Assembly: GCA_937991535.1 (NCBI GenBank)
Contig: CALKHN010000054.1
Span: 7,517-71,516, forward strand
Direction of reading: 5' to 3'
Source of the DNA: an uncultured Sphingobacteriales bacterium
GTDB taxonomy: Bacteria; Bacteroidota; Bacteroidia; Chitinophagales; Chitinophagaceae
DNA: 64,000 bases
Shown: piece after piece, positions 27,801 to 35,838 of the stretch
Numbering within the stretch: position 1 is the stretch's first letter
Layout of the letters: the number at the start of each line of letters is the position of its first letter
The notes under the pieces: generated by a model
The model's database searches: none
Told to the model about the DNA's origin: nothing
Seen by the model: the letters and a program-made list of their open reading frames with translations, nothing else
Program-made: the position numbers and the translations under genes

Positions 27801-30205
27801 GGAATGAACAAAAGTCTATTCTGGAATCAAAATACAGGATTGATAATATAGAACGTGTGCATGTAGGCATAGAAGTGTTGAGACGCAAGCAGGGCGATCA
27901 GGAAATTGACTATTTGCTGCAGCATCCAAAATCCAACGAGTTGGTCATTCAACTCAGCAAATTGAATAACACCTTACTGCAACTGGAGATGCAATTGCAG
28001 CAGTGTTTGTGCGGCATTCAAGGAAAATCACTGAGCCAGATAAAGGACGAACTGGAAACGATCGGTGGTAATGCCACCGCATTAAAAGCGCTGTTACCGG
28101 CTCTTCGCCGTTTTAATGCATTGCCAGAAAACGTGCAGCATTTTATACGCACGGTTCCCTTAACGCCTGTCCAGGCGCAGGCGGTTATGGCCAATACGAC
28201 ATTACAACTCTTCTTTAAGAACAACCCGGCTTTCAGCGCAATGACACATTACACGCTGCAGGAAGCTGTAAGAGATATTGAACAGCATTATAAACAATTG
28301 CTTACGCTGAACAGCGACTTTATACGGGCTGAACGGAGAGCACAGTTTCTCCGAAATTATGATATCAGCAACACCGCTGCCGTACAACTCACCGAAGAGG
28401 AAAGAATAATAAAGAAAGGCTATACGGAAGGGAGAAAAGTACTGGAGCATGAGATGGGTAAAACCATGCGCTACAAAAGCATCAGGGAACTCGCTTCAGG
28501 CGAAAGCGGTAATGTGCTCAAAAACATTAAGCCGGTTTGGCTGATGAGTCCCCTAAGTGTCAGCGACAGCTTGCCGCTTGATACCCATTTCTTTGACGTT
28601 GTAATTTATGACGAAGCCAGCCAGATCACGCTTGAAGAAGGTATTCCTGCATTGTTCCGGGCGCCACAGACCATTATAGTAGGGGATGACAAGCAAATGC
28701 CACCCAGCAATTTCTTCAATGCAAAAGCGGAGGATCCCGAAGACCTTGAAACCATCAATGGAGAAAAAGAAGATGAAATATTAAGCGCAGATGCCGACAG
28801 CCTGCTGGTACAAGCGGCAAGGAAATTACATAGCACCATCCTTAGCTGGCATTACAGAAGCCGGTTTGAGAGTTTGATAAGTTATTCCAACCACGCGTTT
28901 TACGAGGCGGCACTATTAACAATACCGGATAGAACCATTCATCATAACAACAAGCCCTTATTAGAAGTTCACAAACCGGAAGAGGGATTACAGACTGCCG
29001 AAGTCCTGACCAAAGACAGCATGAGCTTTCACTATCTTCCATCCAGTGTCTATGAGGCAAGGGGCAATACGGGCGAAGCAAAATATATAGCGCACCTGGT
29101 AAAAAAACTACTGACCGATGAAGTTAAAGATTCAATAGGTATCGTAGCATTCAGCCAGGAACAGCAGGGCGTTATAGAAGATGAAATCAATGCGCTGGCA
29201 ATAAAAGATAAAGCGTTTGATGATGTGCTTGAAAGGGCATACAATAGAAAAGATGATGGACAGTTTACCGGGCTGTTTGTCAAAAACCTGGAAAATGTGC
29301 AGGGTGATGAAAGGGATATCATCATCATGAGTGTTTGTTATGGTCACGACAGCAACAAGAAAATGCTGATGCACTTTGGACCTATCAACCGCAAGGGTGG
29401 GGAAAAGAGATTAAACGTCATCTTCAGCCGTGCCAGAAAACATATGGCGGTTGTGAGCAGCATCAGGCACTTCCATATTACCAATGTATACAATGAGGGG
29501 GCAAATTACTTTAAACGATTCCTGCACTATGCGGAAATGGTAAGCACCGGTGATATGGCGACAGCACGAAGAATCCTTGACGGACTCATCACCAGTGAGC
29601 GGCGATCACCCACTTACAATAGATCTTCTGTAGCCGCTGTTCAAATTAAAAATGCCTTACAGTCGAAAGGATATTTTGTAGAAGAAGGCATTGGACAAAG
29701 CAGTTTTAAATGTTCCCTAGGTGTCAAGAAATATGCCGCAGACAGCCAATATGCGTTAGGAATTTTGGTTGATGACGCTTGTCATTATGATAATGATAAC
29801 CTTGTGGAACAATACTTTCAACGTCCTGCTATCCTGAAATCATTTGGCTGGCGGATGATCAATGTTTATGCAAAAGACTGGCTTGAAGACAGTGAGCGCG
29901 TCATCCATCAAATCATCAACAGGCTGGAAAATAAAGAAGAGACAATCAAAGACAAAGATCAAATGACTGATATCAAGCCGCAAATTAAGCCGGTTGATAG
30001 TAACCTGATCTTACTCAAATCTGCAGATGGAGAAAAGTTCTGGGAAATCACCCGCAAGGGCGCGCAGTTAAATATCCGTTCGGGAAAAACAGGTACGCAA
30101 GGTGTGATGCAGGTTAAAACATACGTATCAGAAGACGAGGCAAATCTTGCCAGAGACGAGTATATTGAGGATCAAAAGAAGAATGGTTTTGAGCCAGTTA
30201 ATTAG
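24815..30205 (+). CDS. Kinase-like/DUF4011/SF1 helicase/nuclease-like/WGR giant protein
   Basis: A 1796-residue multidomain protein. Residues about 90-225 resemble the C-lobe of a protein kinase (DAQTDIFCLGLILG, then HPTLCALVTEMTELNRNDR) but lack the catalytic loop, so it is probably a pseudokinase. DUF4011 follows at about 250-450 (RSRLFDTSRRNRLLYY). Next is an SF1 (UPF1/DNA2-like) helicase: Walker A GPPGTGKS at 641-648, a coiled-coil insertion at about 880-1100, Walker B DEAS at 1266-1269, GDDKQMPPS, and C-terminal motifs around HYRSRFESLISYSN, ENVQGDERDIIIMSV and NVIFSRARKH. Residues about 1609-1705 look like an MTES_1575/Vsr-type PD-(D/E)XK fold with altered acids. A WGR-like domain ends the protein (about 1730-1790, FWEITRKG). 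DUF4011-helicase-nuclease proteins are known from anti-phage systems. Together with the peptidase upstream it forms the best defence candidate here. Confidence 0.85.
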   Translation: MYNNTTFQQFLQTAFLSGSWSTDEVIEFVLPLFEEVLSFHDNNQVGSFELQDTIFLTNGRLDIDENFTHEPSYNIGALEKLFDFRKLHGFTVTGSVQVDQDLTLGSGEVSNVQVLYNLTGPLEQPVFLKGYQCYEWRVGHHDAQTDIFCLGLILGSAIMGLDLYAEGDLNQFAAYRTQPAGLNARVHPTLCALVTEMTELNRNDRSRDLREIIQRLKNYRDYDPQREVDLSTLAAFQIKKPADRKDFIIAKLRSRLFDTSRRNRLLYYKPNNKFVNLTVSSVPMVLHYQSINPQLLFTWNSEISSLIIKTSDISLSKYLRFEDHPYLNAQLNSIRQQADKDVKEFGFSQLKLVVAFLHWHNLKEDTNERIQSPLLLMPVALERKKSLKEERFTIKMLDNAAIINPVLAHHLNELYGITLPEQIDFDDVSMEQFFDLVKQKIDDAKQGVKLNYIDKPRIKLVHTLARQTINNYRKRLKQKGAPSFHQVDYSYSEENYKPLGLELFRQKVEPKLSTLEFLLSHHQVPGTKSNFADTAQPELKSTFQLVDGDSNAYSWDFDVCNMVLGNFNYKKMSLVSDYKQVADNGIEHDIFNELFSNSPKTDHPTKAVNKPEEWYHVISADPTQAKAVLESRSGRSYIIQGPPGTGKSQTITNLVADFLARGKTVLFVCEKRAALDVVYHRLQQNRLSELCCYIHDSQGDKKEFIKDLKTIYNDFLNKRMDLAFITIRRKIILDKFLDKIETLRAYHHDQKKVNPEAGVQTRSLIETLLGIKADLPDLQEKIGDVPLYSQWELYGQTIWDLGKALENTGAEPALANHPFHNLGAAVVNADNPFTLMDSLLKNATTAIGFLSEVARQHQIPAKHAAHLESIKNLIQDSVVLEELAQSRNLKLVDTANPESKEFEELYKQYKAIQGEYKKSLESNKRWVNKFELQEVEQALALAQKHEKSFFSFLNGNWRRLKNQLKHSYNFDSHQVKPSFSAILHQLQDEYQKAAKRNEQKSILESKYRIDNIERVHVGIEVLRRKQGDQEIDYLLQHPKSNELVIQLSKLNNTLLQLEMQLQQCLCGIQGKSLSQIKDELETIGGNATALKALLPALRRFNALPENVQHFIRTVPLTPVQAQAVMANTTLQLFFKNNPAFSAMTHYTLQEAVRDIEQHYKQLLTLNSDFIRAERRAQFLRNYDISNTAAVQLTEEERIIKKGYTEGRKVLEHEMGKTMRYKSIRELASGESGNVLKNIKPVWLMSPLSVSDSLPLDTHFFDVVIYDEASQITLEEGIPALFRAPQTIIVGDDKQMPPSNFFNAKAEDPEDLETINGEKEDEILSADADSLLVQAARKLHSTILSWHYRSRFESLISYSNHAFYEAALLTIPDRTIHHNNKPLLEVHKPEEGLQTAEVLTKDSMSFHYLPSSVYEARGNTGEAKYIAHLVKKLLTDEVKDSIGIVAFSQEQQGVIEDEINALAIKDKAFDDVLERAYNRKDDGQFTGLFVKNLENVQGDERDIIIMSVCYGHDSNKKMLMHFGPINRKGGEKRLNVIFSRARKHMAVVSSIRHFHITNVYNEGANYFKRFLHYAEMVSTGDMATARRILDGLITSERRSPTYNRSSVAAVQIKNALQSKGYFVEEGIGQSSFKCSLGVKKYAADSQYALGILVDDACHYDNDNLVEQYFQRPAILKSFGWRMINVYAKDWLEDSERVIHQIINRLENKEETIKDKDQMTDIKPQIKPVDSNLILLKSADGEKFWEITRKGAQLNIRSGKTGTQGVMQVKTYVSEDEANLARDEYIEDQKKNGFEPVN

Positions 30206-30537
30206 AAAAACCATTGACGAGATACCATTAGTCTATTAAAAACTGCTATTTGCTTTGAAAGCTTCTCCCGAAATTCAGCCATGAGATGCAACTTCCAATT
30301 GTTATTCTAAATAAGACAAATTAAGTTAAATTATGCCCCATTACTCCTAACATTATCCACGTATTTTTCCAGTACCGGATTGCCAAAATTTGTTTTCCCA
30401 GATGGTGGCTCACCAGCCCGAAAGGGTATAATCATCTATAAAGATATTTGGATTATATTCATAGGGTTTTAATATTAAAGGTCGTATTTAATTAGACAAA
30501 AACGTAATTATTTGAATGAGTTAATGAAACGAAAAAA
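30206..30537. other. AT-rich spacer with one very short open frame
   Basis: No gene of normal length is supported. It lies between convergent units (helicase + and membrane protein -). A 34-codon minus-strand frame at 30331-30435 is listed separately. No clear terminator was found. Confidence 0.4.
30331..30435 (-). CDS. Possible 34-residue peptide or gene remnant
   Basis: A minus-strand ATG-to-TAA frame of 34 codons whose composition looks protein-like (PFRAGEPPSGKT, VLEKYVDNVRSNGA) compared with the surrounding AT-rich DNA. I do not recognise it. It may be the surviving tail of a lost gene. Confidence 0.2.
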   Translation of the reverse strand: MIIPFRAGEPPSGKTNFGNPVLEKYVDNVRSNGA

Positions 30538-31545
30538 TCAGAACTCGCTCAATGCAGTCTCTACTTGACTAGGCTTAATGAAACCTCGATAGATATATAA
30601 TGGGTGACTGAATTTAGGATTTTGCAGGTATGCAAAATGTTGATTATACTTGTTGTCTTTCGTAATGATTTTGAAAGTTATAATTTGTGGCACTTGTGTA
30701 TTATCTTTAGGCCAGACTGTCATAATTATACCTGCGCTTGCTAAATCTTTAAAGCTTTTGATTTTATTGTTTGGCGAACTAGTTAAAAAACCAGACAAGA
30801 ATCCTTCTTTTTTAATAATATAATTTTCACCAGTCTCAAATATATCTTTTTCAGTTATGATGAAAGAAGATTCCAATCCAAGGTGTTCAGATTTTATACC
30901 ATTCTTTGCAATTTCATAAGCGTCTAGGTTAATCAAAGAATAAATCTCCTTTGTTAATTTTTCAGAACTTGAATCAAGGATATAAATGCGGACAGTTGTC
31001 ATTGTCAAATCACTTTTCAAACCCGACTTTTTAAAAATGATATCTACATTTAATCGGTCTAATGGATATCGCATGGAGTTGATCTCATTTCTAATGTCCA
31101 TTACATAAGGGTTAATGGTTTCCCCTGCCTGTAATCGATGAAGTTTACCTTGAATTGTATCAAGTTTATACCCTTCCTTTTTAAGAGCTCTGGAAAGTTT
31201 ACTAAAAAGTGTGTCAGTATTTAATTCTGTATTTTTCATTATAATTGAATCACGAGAATCCTGTTCTAATTTTAACTTATTGGCGCTTCTTGCTTTTTGG
31301 TATTCAGAATTCTGATATTGCAAAATAGTCATCACAAAGATCGAAGCTGAAATCCACCAAATTTTATTTCTTTTATCTTTTAACTGCTTCTTCTTATCAA
31401 GTTCTGAAAGGTCAGAAGAAAGTTCTTTGGTCGACGTTAGGCTTTGCCAAAGTAGAAGTGCCGCAATAATAAAGAATAAAACCTGATCAATTATAGAGTA
31501 TAAACTTTCTATGATATTCAAAAGTCCTACTATCGGGGAATACAT
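30538..31545 (-). CDS. Membrane protein of unknown function
   Basis: 335 residues. Two hydrophobic segments are visible: about 18-35 (QVLFFIIAALLLWQSL) and about 65-78 (IWWISASIFVMTI), with a Lys/Glu-rich loop between them. Then comes a charged, coiled-coil-prone stretch (EYQKARSANKLKLEQDSRD) and a soluble C-terminal domain of about 210 residues rich in Lys, Ile and Ser (SMRYPLDRLNVDIIF; PLYIYRGFIKPSQ). I recognise no family. Its low-GC base composition is unlike the sugar loci on either side, in keeping with an acquired island. It is convergent with the helicase gene and separated by 97 bp from the next minus-strand gene. Confidence 0.7.
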   Translation of the reverse strand: MYSPIVGLLNIIESLYSIIDQVLFFIIAALLLWQSLTSTKELSSDLSELDKKKQLKDKRNKIWWISASIFVMTILQYQNSEYQKARSANKLKLEQDSRDSIIMKNTELNTDTLFSKLSRALKKEGYKLDTIQGKLHRLQAGETINPYVMDIRNEINSMRYPLDRLNVDIIFKKSGLKSDLTMTTVRIYILDSSSEKLTKEIYSLINLDAYEIAKNGIKSEHLGLESSFIITEKDIFETGENYIIKKEGFLSGFLTSSPNNKIKSFKDLASAGIIMTVWPKDNTQVPQIITFKIITKDNKYNQHFAYLQNPKFSHPLYIYRGFIKPSQVETALSEF

Positions 31546-31642
31546 ATACTTTGGGATTGAAAAATAATTCCTAATAAATAATTCTTAACAGGCTCAAATT
31601 ATTATTGCCTGTGAAACTACCACTTGATTGAAGCTTAAATAG

Positions 31643-32488
31643 TCATTTACAATGATATATAATCGTCATATTTTTCAAGGATGTATAAAGAAATGAATAA
31701 TAGTAAGGTGGTGTGTTTGGACCTAAATTAGTTGGTAACCCTTTGTTGTTATATTCCGCAGCAGTAAATGGGTTATTCACACTGTAGTCAAGAGATAAAA
31801 GCATCCAAATCTTATGGGTTCTCAAAAAATTAATATTATTATCATAATGGATGCCGGGAAAAACCAAGTTACCATCTTGACCATAGGTGTAATTTATCGT
31901 ATCAGAAGTTAGGTTAGGATACACTGTTGTAATCTTTTTAATGATTCTATCTTTTGAATCTAGGGTATAATGCGAAATATAGTGAGGCATTGTACCTAGG
32001 TCATATTCAGCCCAGTTTATTGGCTTAAAACTTCCGGGTTCATAAAGTAGATGTGCATATGTAGTGTCGCCTATAACTCTGTTTTTCTCATCATAAATAT
32101 ATTTATGCCAAAGAAAAGTGGCAATTAAATCATTAGGTATCGCAGGTCCTGTATAATCAGGTTTTGTAGTATCATTTCCACCTCCATTCCCATACATACC
32201 GATACAGTCTGTCAATCTATTCTTCTTATCATAGAAAAAATGTAGGTTAGGTTGACCGGTAGAAGTATAATCAAAAATAACGCTATCAGGATTGCCGTGT
32301 TTGTTATAATAAACAACTCCTGTTTTCTGTGGATAGTTTGAATTAGATATGAATTTAGAAATTCTGCAATCAGGATGGGTGGATCCTGGGTGCTTTAAAA
32401 TGTAATCTTGCAATTTTTTACAACCTAAGAATAGGGTTAAAACAAGTGCCATTAATGTTCCACAAAGAATACTATTGAGTCTTTTCAT
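31643..32488 (-). CDS. Lipoprotein of unknown function
   Basis: 281 residues with a lipoprotein leader (ALVLTLFLGC, lipidated Cys at about 23). The mature part has recurring Y-x-x-x-(G/N)-x-(P/L) units, for example FDYTSTGQPNLHFFYDKKNRLTD, YIYDEKNRVIGD and YGQDGNLVF. These resemble YD/RHS-type or DUF4595-like beta repeats of Bacteroidota surface lipoproteins. No enzyme motif is visible. It is probably exported to the outer membrane. It is low in GC, and no operon partner is clear. Confidence 0.75.
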   Translation of the reverse strand: MKRLNSILCGTLMALVLTLFLGCKKLQDYILKHPGSTHPDCRISKFISNSNYPQKTGVVYYNKHGNPDSVIFDYTSTGQPNLHFFYDKKNRLTDCIGMYGNGGGNDTTKPDYTGPAIPNDLIATFLWHKYIYDEKNRVIGDTTYAHLLYEPGSFKPINWAEYDLGTMPHYISHYTLDSKDRIIKKITTVYPNLTSDTINYTYGQDGNLVFPGIHYDNNINFLRTHKIWMLLSLDYSVNNPFTAAEYNNKGLPTNLGPNTPPYYYSFLYTSLKNMTIIYHCK

Positions 32489-32615
32489 TTTTATGTTAGT
32501 TTACGGGGGGTGTAATGGTAAGGTAAAGAACTTCGATTAAAAATGGAAGGAATGGGCGCTTTAAAAATAATCTCCTTTTTTAGTTTTAACGCTAAACTCT
32601 TAGGAGAATACCAAT

Positions 32616-32864
32616 TTAGACATTTTTTAGTCGTTCGCCAATTCCAATTGTCGTATCCACAAACCACAGTAATTCTTTTCCGTTTACCGGATCTCTTGTG
32701 GCTCTGAGATAATTAATATCTGAGGCATATTCCTGGTAAAAATGGACATAATCGTCGTGGAACGCGCATAGCTTTTGCAAAGTACGTTCAAACGCTATAG
32801 TCAAATCAACCACGTCCGCGGGAGATGATTGGGGCAGCCGATCTTTAATTTCTTGCAGTAGCAT
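32616..32864 (-). CDS. Small acidic helical protein, unknown
   Basis: 82 residues, predicted helical, no membrane segment or known motif (ADVVDLTIAFERTLQKLCAF; FYQEYASDINYLRAT). It starts 33 bp after the stop of the 2H-phosphoesterase-like gene on the same strand, so the two form a small operon behind the palindromic operator at 33518-33535. The compact fold and tight linkage favour a real gene. Confidence 0.6.
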   Translation of the reverse strand: MLLQEIKDRLPQSSPADVVDLTIAFERTLQKLCAFHDDYVHFYQEYASDINYLRATRDPVNGKELLWFVDTTIGIGERLKNV

Positions 32865-32897
32865 AGAAAATGTTTTTTTAACGTTTTGTAAATGAAA

Positions 32898-33503
32898 TTA
32901 AAATAGTTCTGCCTGCTTAACCTCAACTGGAAGATTCTGAAATTGAAAATGTTTGGCCACCTGCCATGACTTTTCTCCCGTATATCGCTTAAGCAGTAAC
33001 ATTTCAGACGCAACAAATCTGCCGGTAAAATGCCGCTGCGAATATTCCAGCCACCCTTTTTCATACTGCCAGGGTTTTAATTTCTTCGCTATCATCATGT
33101 GCGGCTCATTGGAAAAGTAAGGCTTATCATCGCCAAATCTCATTAAGGATTGGGCTGCTGAACGGATCTTTCTTATCAATTCCTGAATCGGCACTTTTGA
33201 AGTAATGTTGATATAAATAGAATGGCTGGGAAAGCTGCCATAATCCTTCATCTCCACCCTAAAAGTGTAATGGCCCATAGCAATAACCTTGAGTTTATTA
33301 ATGATTCTTTCCTCCATCATTGAATATTGCCTAAACGACCCGAGTAGTAAATTGGGCTTCCAGGCCGTAGTATCTACTGTGTAAGCGCTGTTAAATGTAT
33401 CGCGCACCTTCATCACTTTACCTGAAATATCCTCCCCAGGGTCAATTACAATCATATAGTCACAAAGGCGATAGCCTGGTAATAATTGTTTGTTTGGTCC
33501 CAT
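32898..33503 (-). CDS. 2H phosphoesterase (2'-5' RNA ligase)-like protein
   Basis: About 201 residues from the ATG at 33503; the frame could start at a TTG at 33512. The layout fits the LigT/2H superfamily as found in Bacteroidota: a duplicated half with the first motif region at WKPNLLLGSF and the second at EPHMMIA. Active members carry HxT/S in both halves. Here the first His is Asn (N54 in the longer numbering) and the second motif is H138-Met-Met, so catalysis is doubtful. The gene leads a two-gene operon with the 82-residue protein and diverges from the gene at 33581 across a palindrome. Family call moderate, activity uncertain. Confidence 0.65.
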   Translation of the reverse strand: MGPNKQLLPGYRLCDYMIVIDPGEDISGKVMKVRDTFNSAYTVDTTAWKPNLLLGSFRQYSMMEERIINKLKVIAMGHYTFRVEMKDYGSFPSHSIYINITSKVPIQELIRKIRSAAQSLMRFGDDKPYFSNEPHMMIAKKLKPWQYEKGWLEYSQRHFTGRFVASEMLLLKRYTGEKSWQVAKHFQFQNLPVEVKQAELF

Positions 33504-33517
33504 GATCACCAATTTTA

Positions 33518-33535
33518 TTAGTATAAATATACTAA
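33518..33535. promoter_or_regulatory. Palindromic operator TTAGTATA-AA-TATACTAA
   Basis: A perfect 8-bp inverted repeat with a 2-bp spacer lies in the 77-bp gap between divergent genes (2H-like on -, small gene on +). Two further half-sites TTAGT follow at 33541 and 33562. This is the form expected for a dimeric repressor controlling one or both genes. The repressor itself is not in the window. Confidence 0.6.
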
Positions 33536-33580
33536 AATAATTAGTAAATCAAATTTAATTATTAGTTTTAAATTTACATT

Positions 33581-33859
33581 ATGTCAAACTTCACGAATTT
33601 TTTCCTCGACGAATGTATATTAAACCATCCGGAGCAGGCTGCAATAATTAAACTGTCCGCTCCGCGGCTTGTGCTGCGTTTCAATTATGAAGAAAAATAC
33701 ATCGCAGACCTCAGTCATTTTAAAGAGGAGATCAATGAGCAAAGCTGGCTTGATGGGGATGTCGTTCATCCGGTGGATGAAGAAAGGATTATAGAAGAAT
33801 GTTTTGAATTCCTAACCGAGCATAGAAAAGCCGTTTTTAACCTTCGGGAACACGAATAA
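33581..33859 (+). CDS. Small acidic protein, unknown
   Basis: 92 residues, strongly acidic at the C-terminus (DEERIIEECFEFLTEHRKAVFNLREHE), no membrane segment. The N-terminus (FTNFFLDECILNHPEQAAIIKL) is amphipathic. I do not recognise a family. It is transcribed away from the 2H-like operon, sharing the palindromic promoter region, which suggests common control. A stem-loop follows 29 bp after its stop. Confidence 0.55.
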   Translation: MSNFTNFFLDECILNHPEQAAIIKLSAPRLVLRFNYEEKYIADLSHFKEEINEQSWLDGDVVHPVDEERIIEECFEFLTEHRKAVFNLREHE

Positions 33860-33887
33860 AAAATGTCTGATGCTTTTCTATAAAGTG

Positions 33888-33911
33888 ACCCCAATAAGCT
33901 TAAGGGGTTTT
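33888..33911 (+). terminator. Stem-loop with T-tract
   Basis: ACCCC (33888-33892) pairs with GGGGT (33904-33908) around an inner TAAGCTTA palindrome, followed by TTTTA. It lies 29 bp after the small acidic gene and is a plausible rho-independent terminator. Confidence 0.45.
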
Positions 33912-34208
33912 ACATTTCTGGACTTCCTATAGCCTCCAATTGTTTATATTGAATTATTTTTTCCAAAAGTCGCTGAACTTATCCCCAATTGCCATAATGA
34001 AAAATAAAGACCATTACCTCCCCCGATGCGTCAAGCACTGGACGTAATGGTTGAAAGAAGAGCATTACGAGTCTTCACCCGGATTCTTCAAGGTTAGTGT
34101 GATAAATGTGTACGCCAATATGATGTAAGGAATAAAGAAAGTCGTTACGCAGCGATATTGACAAAGGTTTTTAGCAGCAAAAGACTGATCCTTTTCATAC
34201 TAGTCAGT
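33912..34208. other. Spacer with no supported gene
   Basis: About 300 bp. Minus-strand frames contain short hydrophobic stretches (for example FFIPYIILAYTFITLTL) interrupted by stops, perhaps remains of a membrane protein adjoining the frameshifted gene at 34209-34425. Nothing else was seen. Confidence 0.35.
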
Positions 34209-34425
34209 CTACTCCTGCTGTGGCAGGACGGCATAAAACCATTTCCAAAAATGGCGCACAAGAACGAATATAAAGTACAGAATCACAATCCAAATCAGAA
34301 CAATAATCACGGCAAATAACCAATTTTTTTTTGTATAGCTGGGGATTATTCTTTAATCGTTCTCTTGCATCATTTAAAACATTATTTGGAATGAGCCTGA
34401 TAGATAATGCTATCAATGCCAGCAC
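34209..34425 (-). pseudogene. Small membrane protein gene with frameshift at an A9 run
   Basis: Two minus-strand frames join at a nine-A tract (34324-34332). The first encodes a basic helical segment from a GTG (NVLNDARERLKNNPQLYKK). The second encodes a clear transmembrane helix and end (WLFAVIIVLIWIVILYFIFV, then LPQQE and a TAG at 34209-34211). Deleting one A gives a single protein of about 72 residues. As sequenced the first frame runs into Cys-rich out-of-frame codons. It could be a true pseudogene, a homopolymer sequencing error, or a slippage site. Confidence 0.4.
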
Positions 34426-34511
34426 AAGTCACCAATGCCATGCAATCCGACATTGCCTACACATCCTTTGAATCCGGGGTGGGCGGCATCAAAAGGTAGG
34501 GAAACTTGTGA

Positions 34512-35786
34512 TTATTTGTTGTTCGTTTTCTTTGACAGTAGCAGTAGCTTCCACCAATCTTTTATCGTTGCATTACTGATAAGGGGCCGTGACCAGATCG
34601 AAACAGAAATGATGTATGAGAGAGTAATGAATATAACTGTCATAGCCCCACGCAGTCCTGTCACGTCCGATAATGCACCGATGATGAGGGGCACGATCGC
34701 TCCGCCTGAAATAGCTGTACACAATATACCTGAGTAAGTGCCATGATGCCGCGGCACAGAATTAAGTGCGAGTGAAAAAATAATGCCCCACATCACGGAA
34801 AGAAACAAGCCTGTCAACGGAAAACAAAAAAGCGCCTGATTGAGGTTTCCGAATAATGCAACGCTAAAGCTAACTAGCGCACATATACCACTTACCAGCA
34901 AAACACGTTTGCTGTCGAATAATTTCAAAAGCACCAGACCGACAAAACACCCTATTGTCATCAGTCCCCAGAAGTATGAAATAACATGTGCACCCATGGT
35001 GGATGGGTCCTGACTATGATAAATTTCAAGAAATTTGGATATCCAATTGGCAATACCCTGCTCCGTGCCAACATAGCAAAATATCCCCGTAAAATACAGT
35101 ATGACAAACTTATTGTGGATCAGTTCGGTGAATGATTTGCCCATATCCACCTTGTCGCCGTCTGTGAGCTTTATCTCAGGAGCCTTTATGAACAGAGTTA
35201 CTGTTATCATCAACAAACTGATCGCCGCAAATATCCAATAGAGGGATATCCATTTTGTTTCATTTGCAACGAGGTAGCTAAAAATAGAGACGACAAGATT
35301 TGTATCGCTGGTATGAAGATGATGGACGAGATAACTATAAAGCAGAGGGCTCACGAAAGAGGCAGAGCCAAAGAAGAGCTGTGCCACAATGGAGTTAAAT
35401 GCAAAATTACTTTCGCCGCCACTCTCACGCAGAAGGGGGTTGATTACAACCTGAAGCATGGCCATCCCGAGGCCGATTACGAAAAAACTGATCAGTGCGA
35501 CCCCAAACGTCGGCAGCAGCGCAAACGATAAGGCTGCGACGAACGAAGCTATAAATCCGGCTAGTATTATTTTCTTCTGTGAATACTTTTCTATCAGCAA
35601 CCCTGCGGGAAGCGACATCACCGCATACGCAATAAAAAAAGAGAACGGTAAGAATCCAGCGATGCTATTGCTTAAACCAAAACTGGCTATGATATCTGGG
35701 ATAAGTGGAGCGAGGCTATTTGTGAGAAAGGAGATAACAAAAAATACTGCGAATACAAAAAATACAATAAGTGTGTTTTGCTTCAT
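34512..35786 (-). CDS. MFS sugar permease (FucP/GluP-like)
   Basis: 424 residues with 12 predicted membrane helices, matching the fucose/glucose-galactose proton-symporter branch of the major facilitator superfamily: NSLAPLIPDIIASFGLSNS, GLLIEKYSQKKIIL in the loop between helices 2 and 3, GLGMAMLQVVINPLLRE in helix 4, and IVPLIIGALSDVTGLRGAM in the C-half. It should import a monosaccharide released by the neighbouring locus across the inner membrane. It diverges from susC across a 256-bp region holding two copies of the TTTCAATA-type motif, so it may share control with that locus. The specific sugar is unknown. Confidence 0.88.
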   Translation of the reverse strand: MKQNTLIVFFVFAVFFVISFLTNSLAPLIPDIIASFGLSNSIAGFLPFSFFIAYAVMSLPAGLLIEKYSQKKIILAGFIASFVAALSFALLPTFGVALISFFVIGLGMAMLQVVINPLLRESGGESNFAFNSIVAQLFFGSASFVSPLLYSYLVHHLHTSDTNLVVSIFSYLVANETKWISLYWIFAAISLLMITVTLFIKAPEIKLTDGDKVDMGKSFTELIHNKFVILYFTGIFCYVGTEQGIANWISKFLEIYHSQDPSTMGAHVISYFWGLMTIGCFVGLVLLKLFDSKRVLLVSGICALVSFSVALFGNLNQALFCFPLTGLFLSVMWGIIFSLALNSVPRHHGTYSGILCTAISGGAIVPLIIGALSDVTGLRGAMTVIFITLSYIISVSIWSRPLISNATIKDWWKLLLLSKKTNNK

Positions 35787-35838
35787 GATGTGGCAGTTTA
35801 GCCAATCCTTGCAGAATTATAAAATCTAATCAGGAGAT

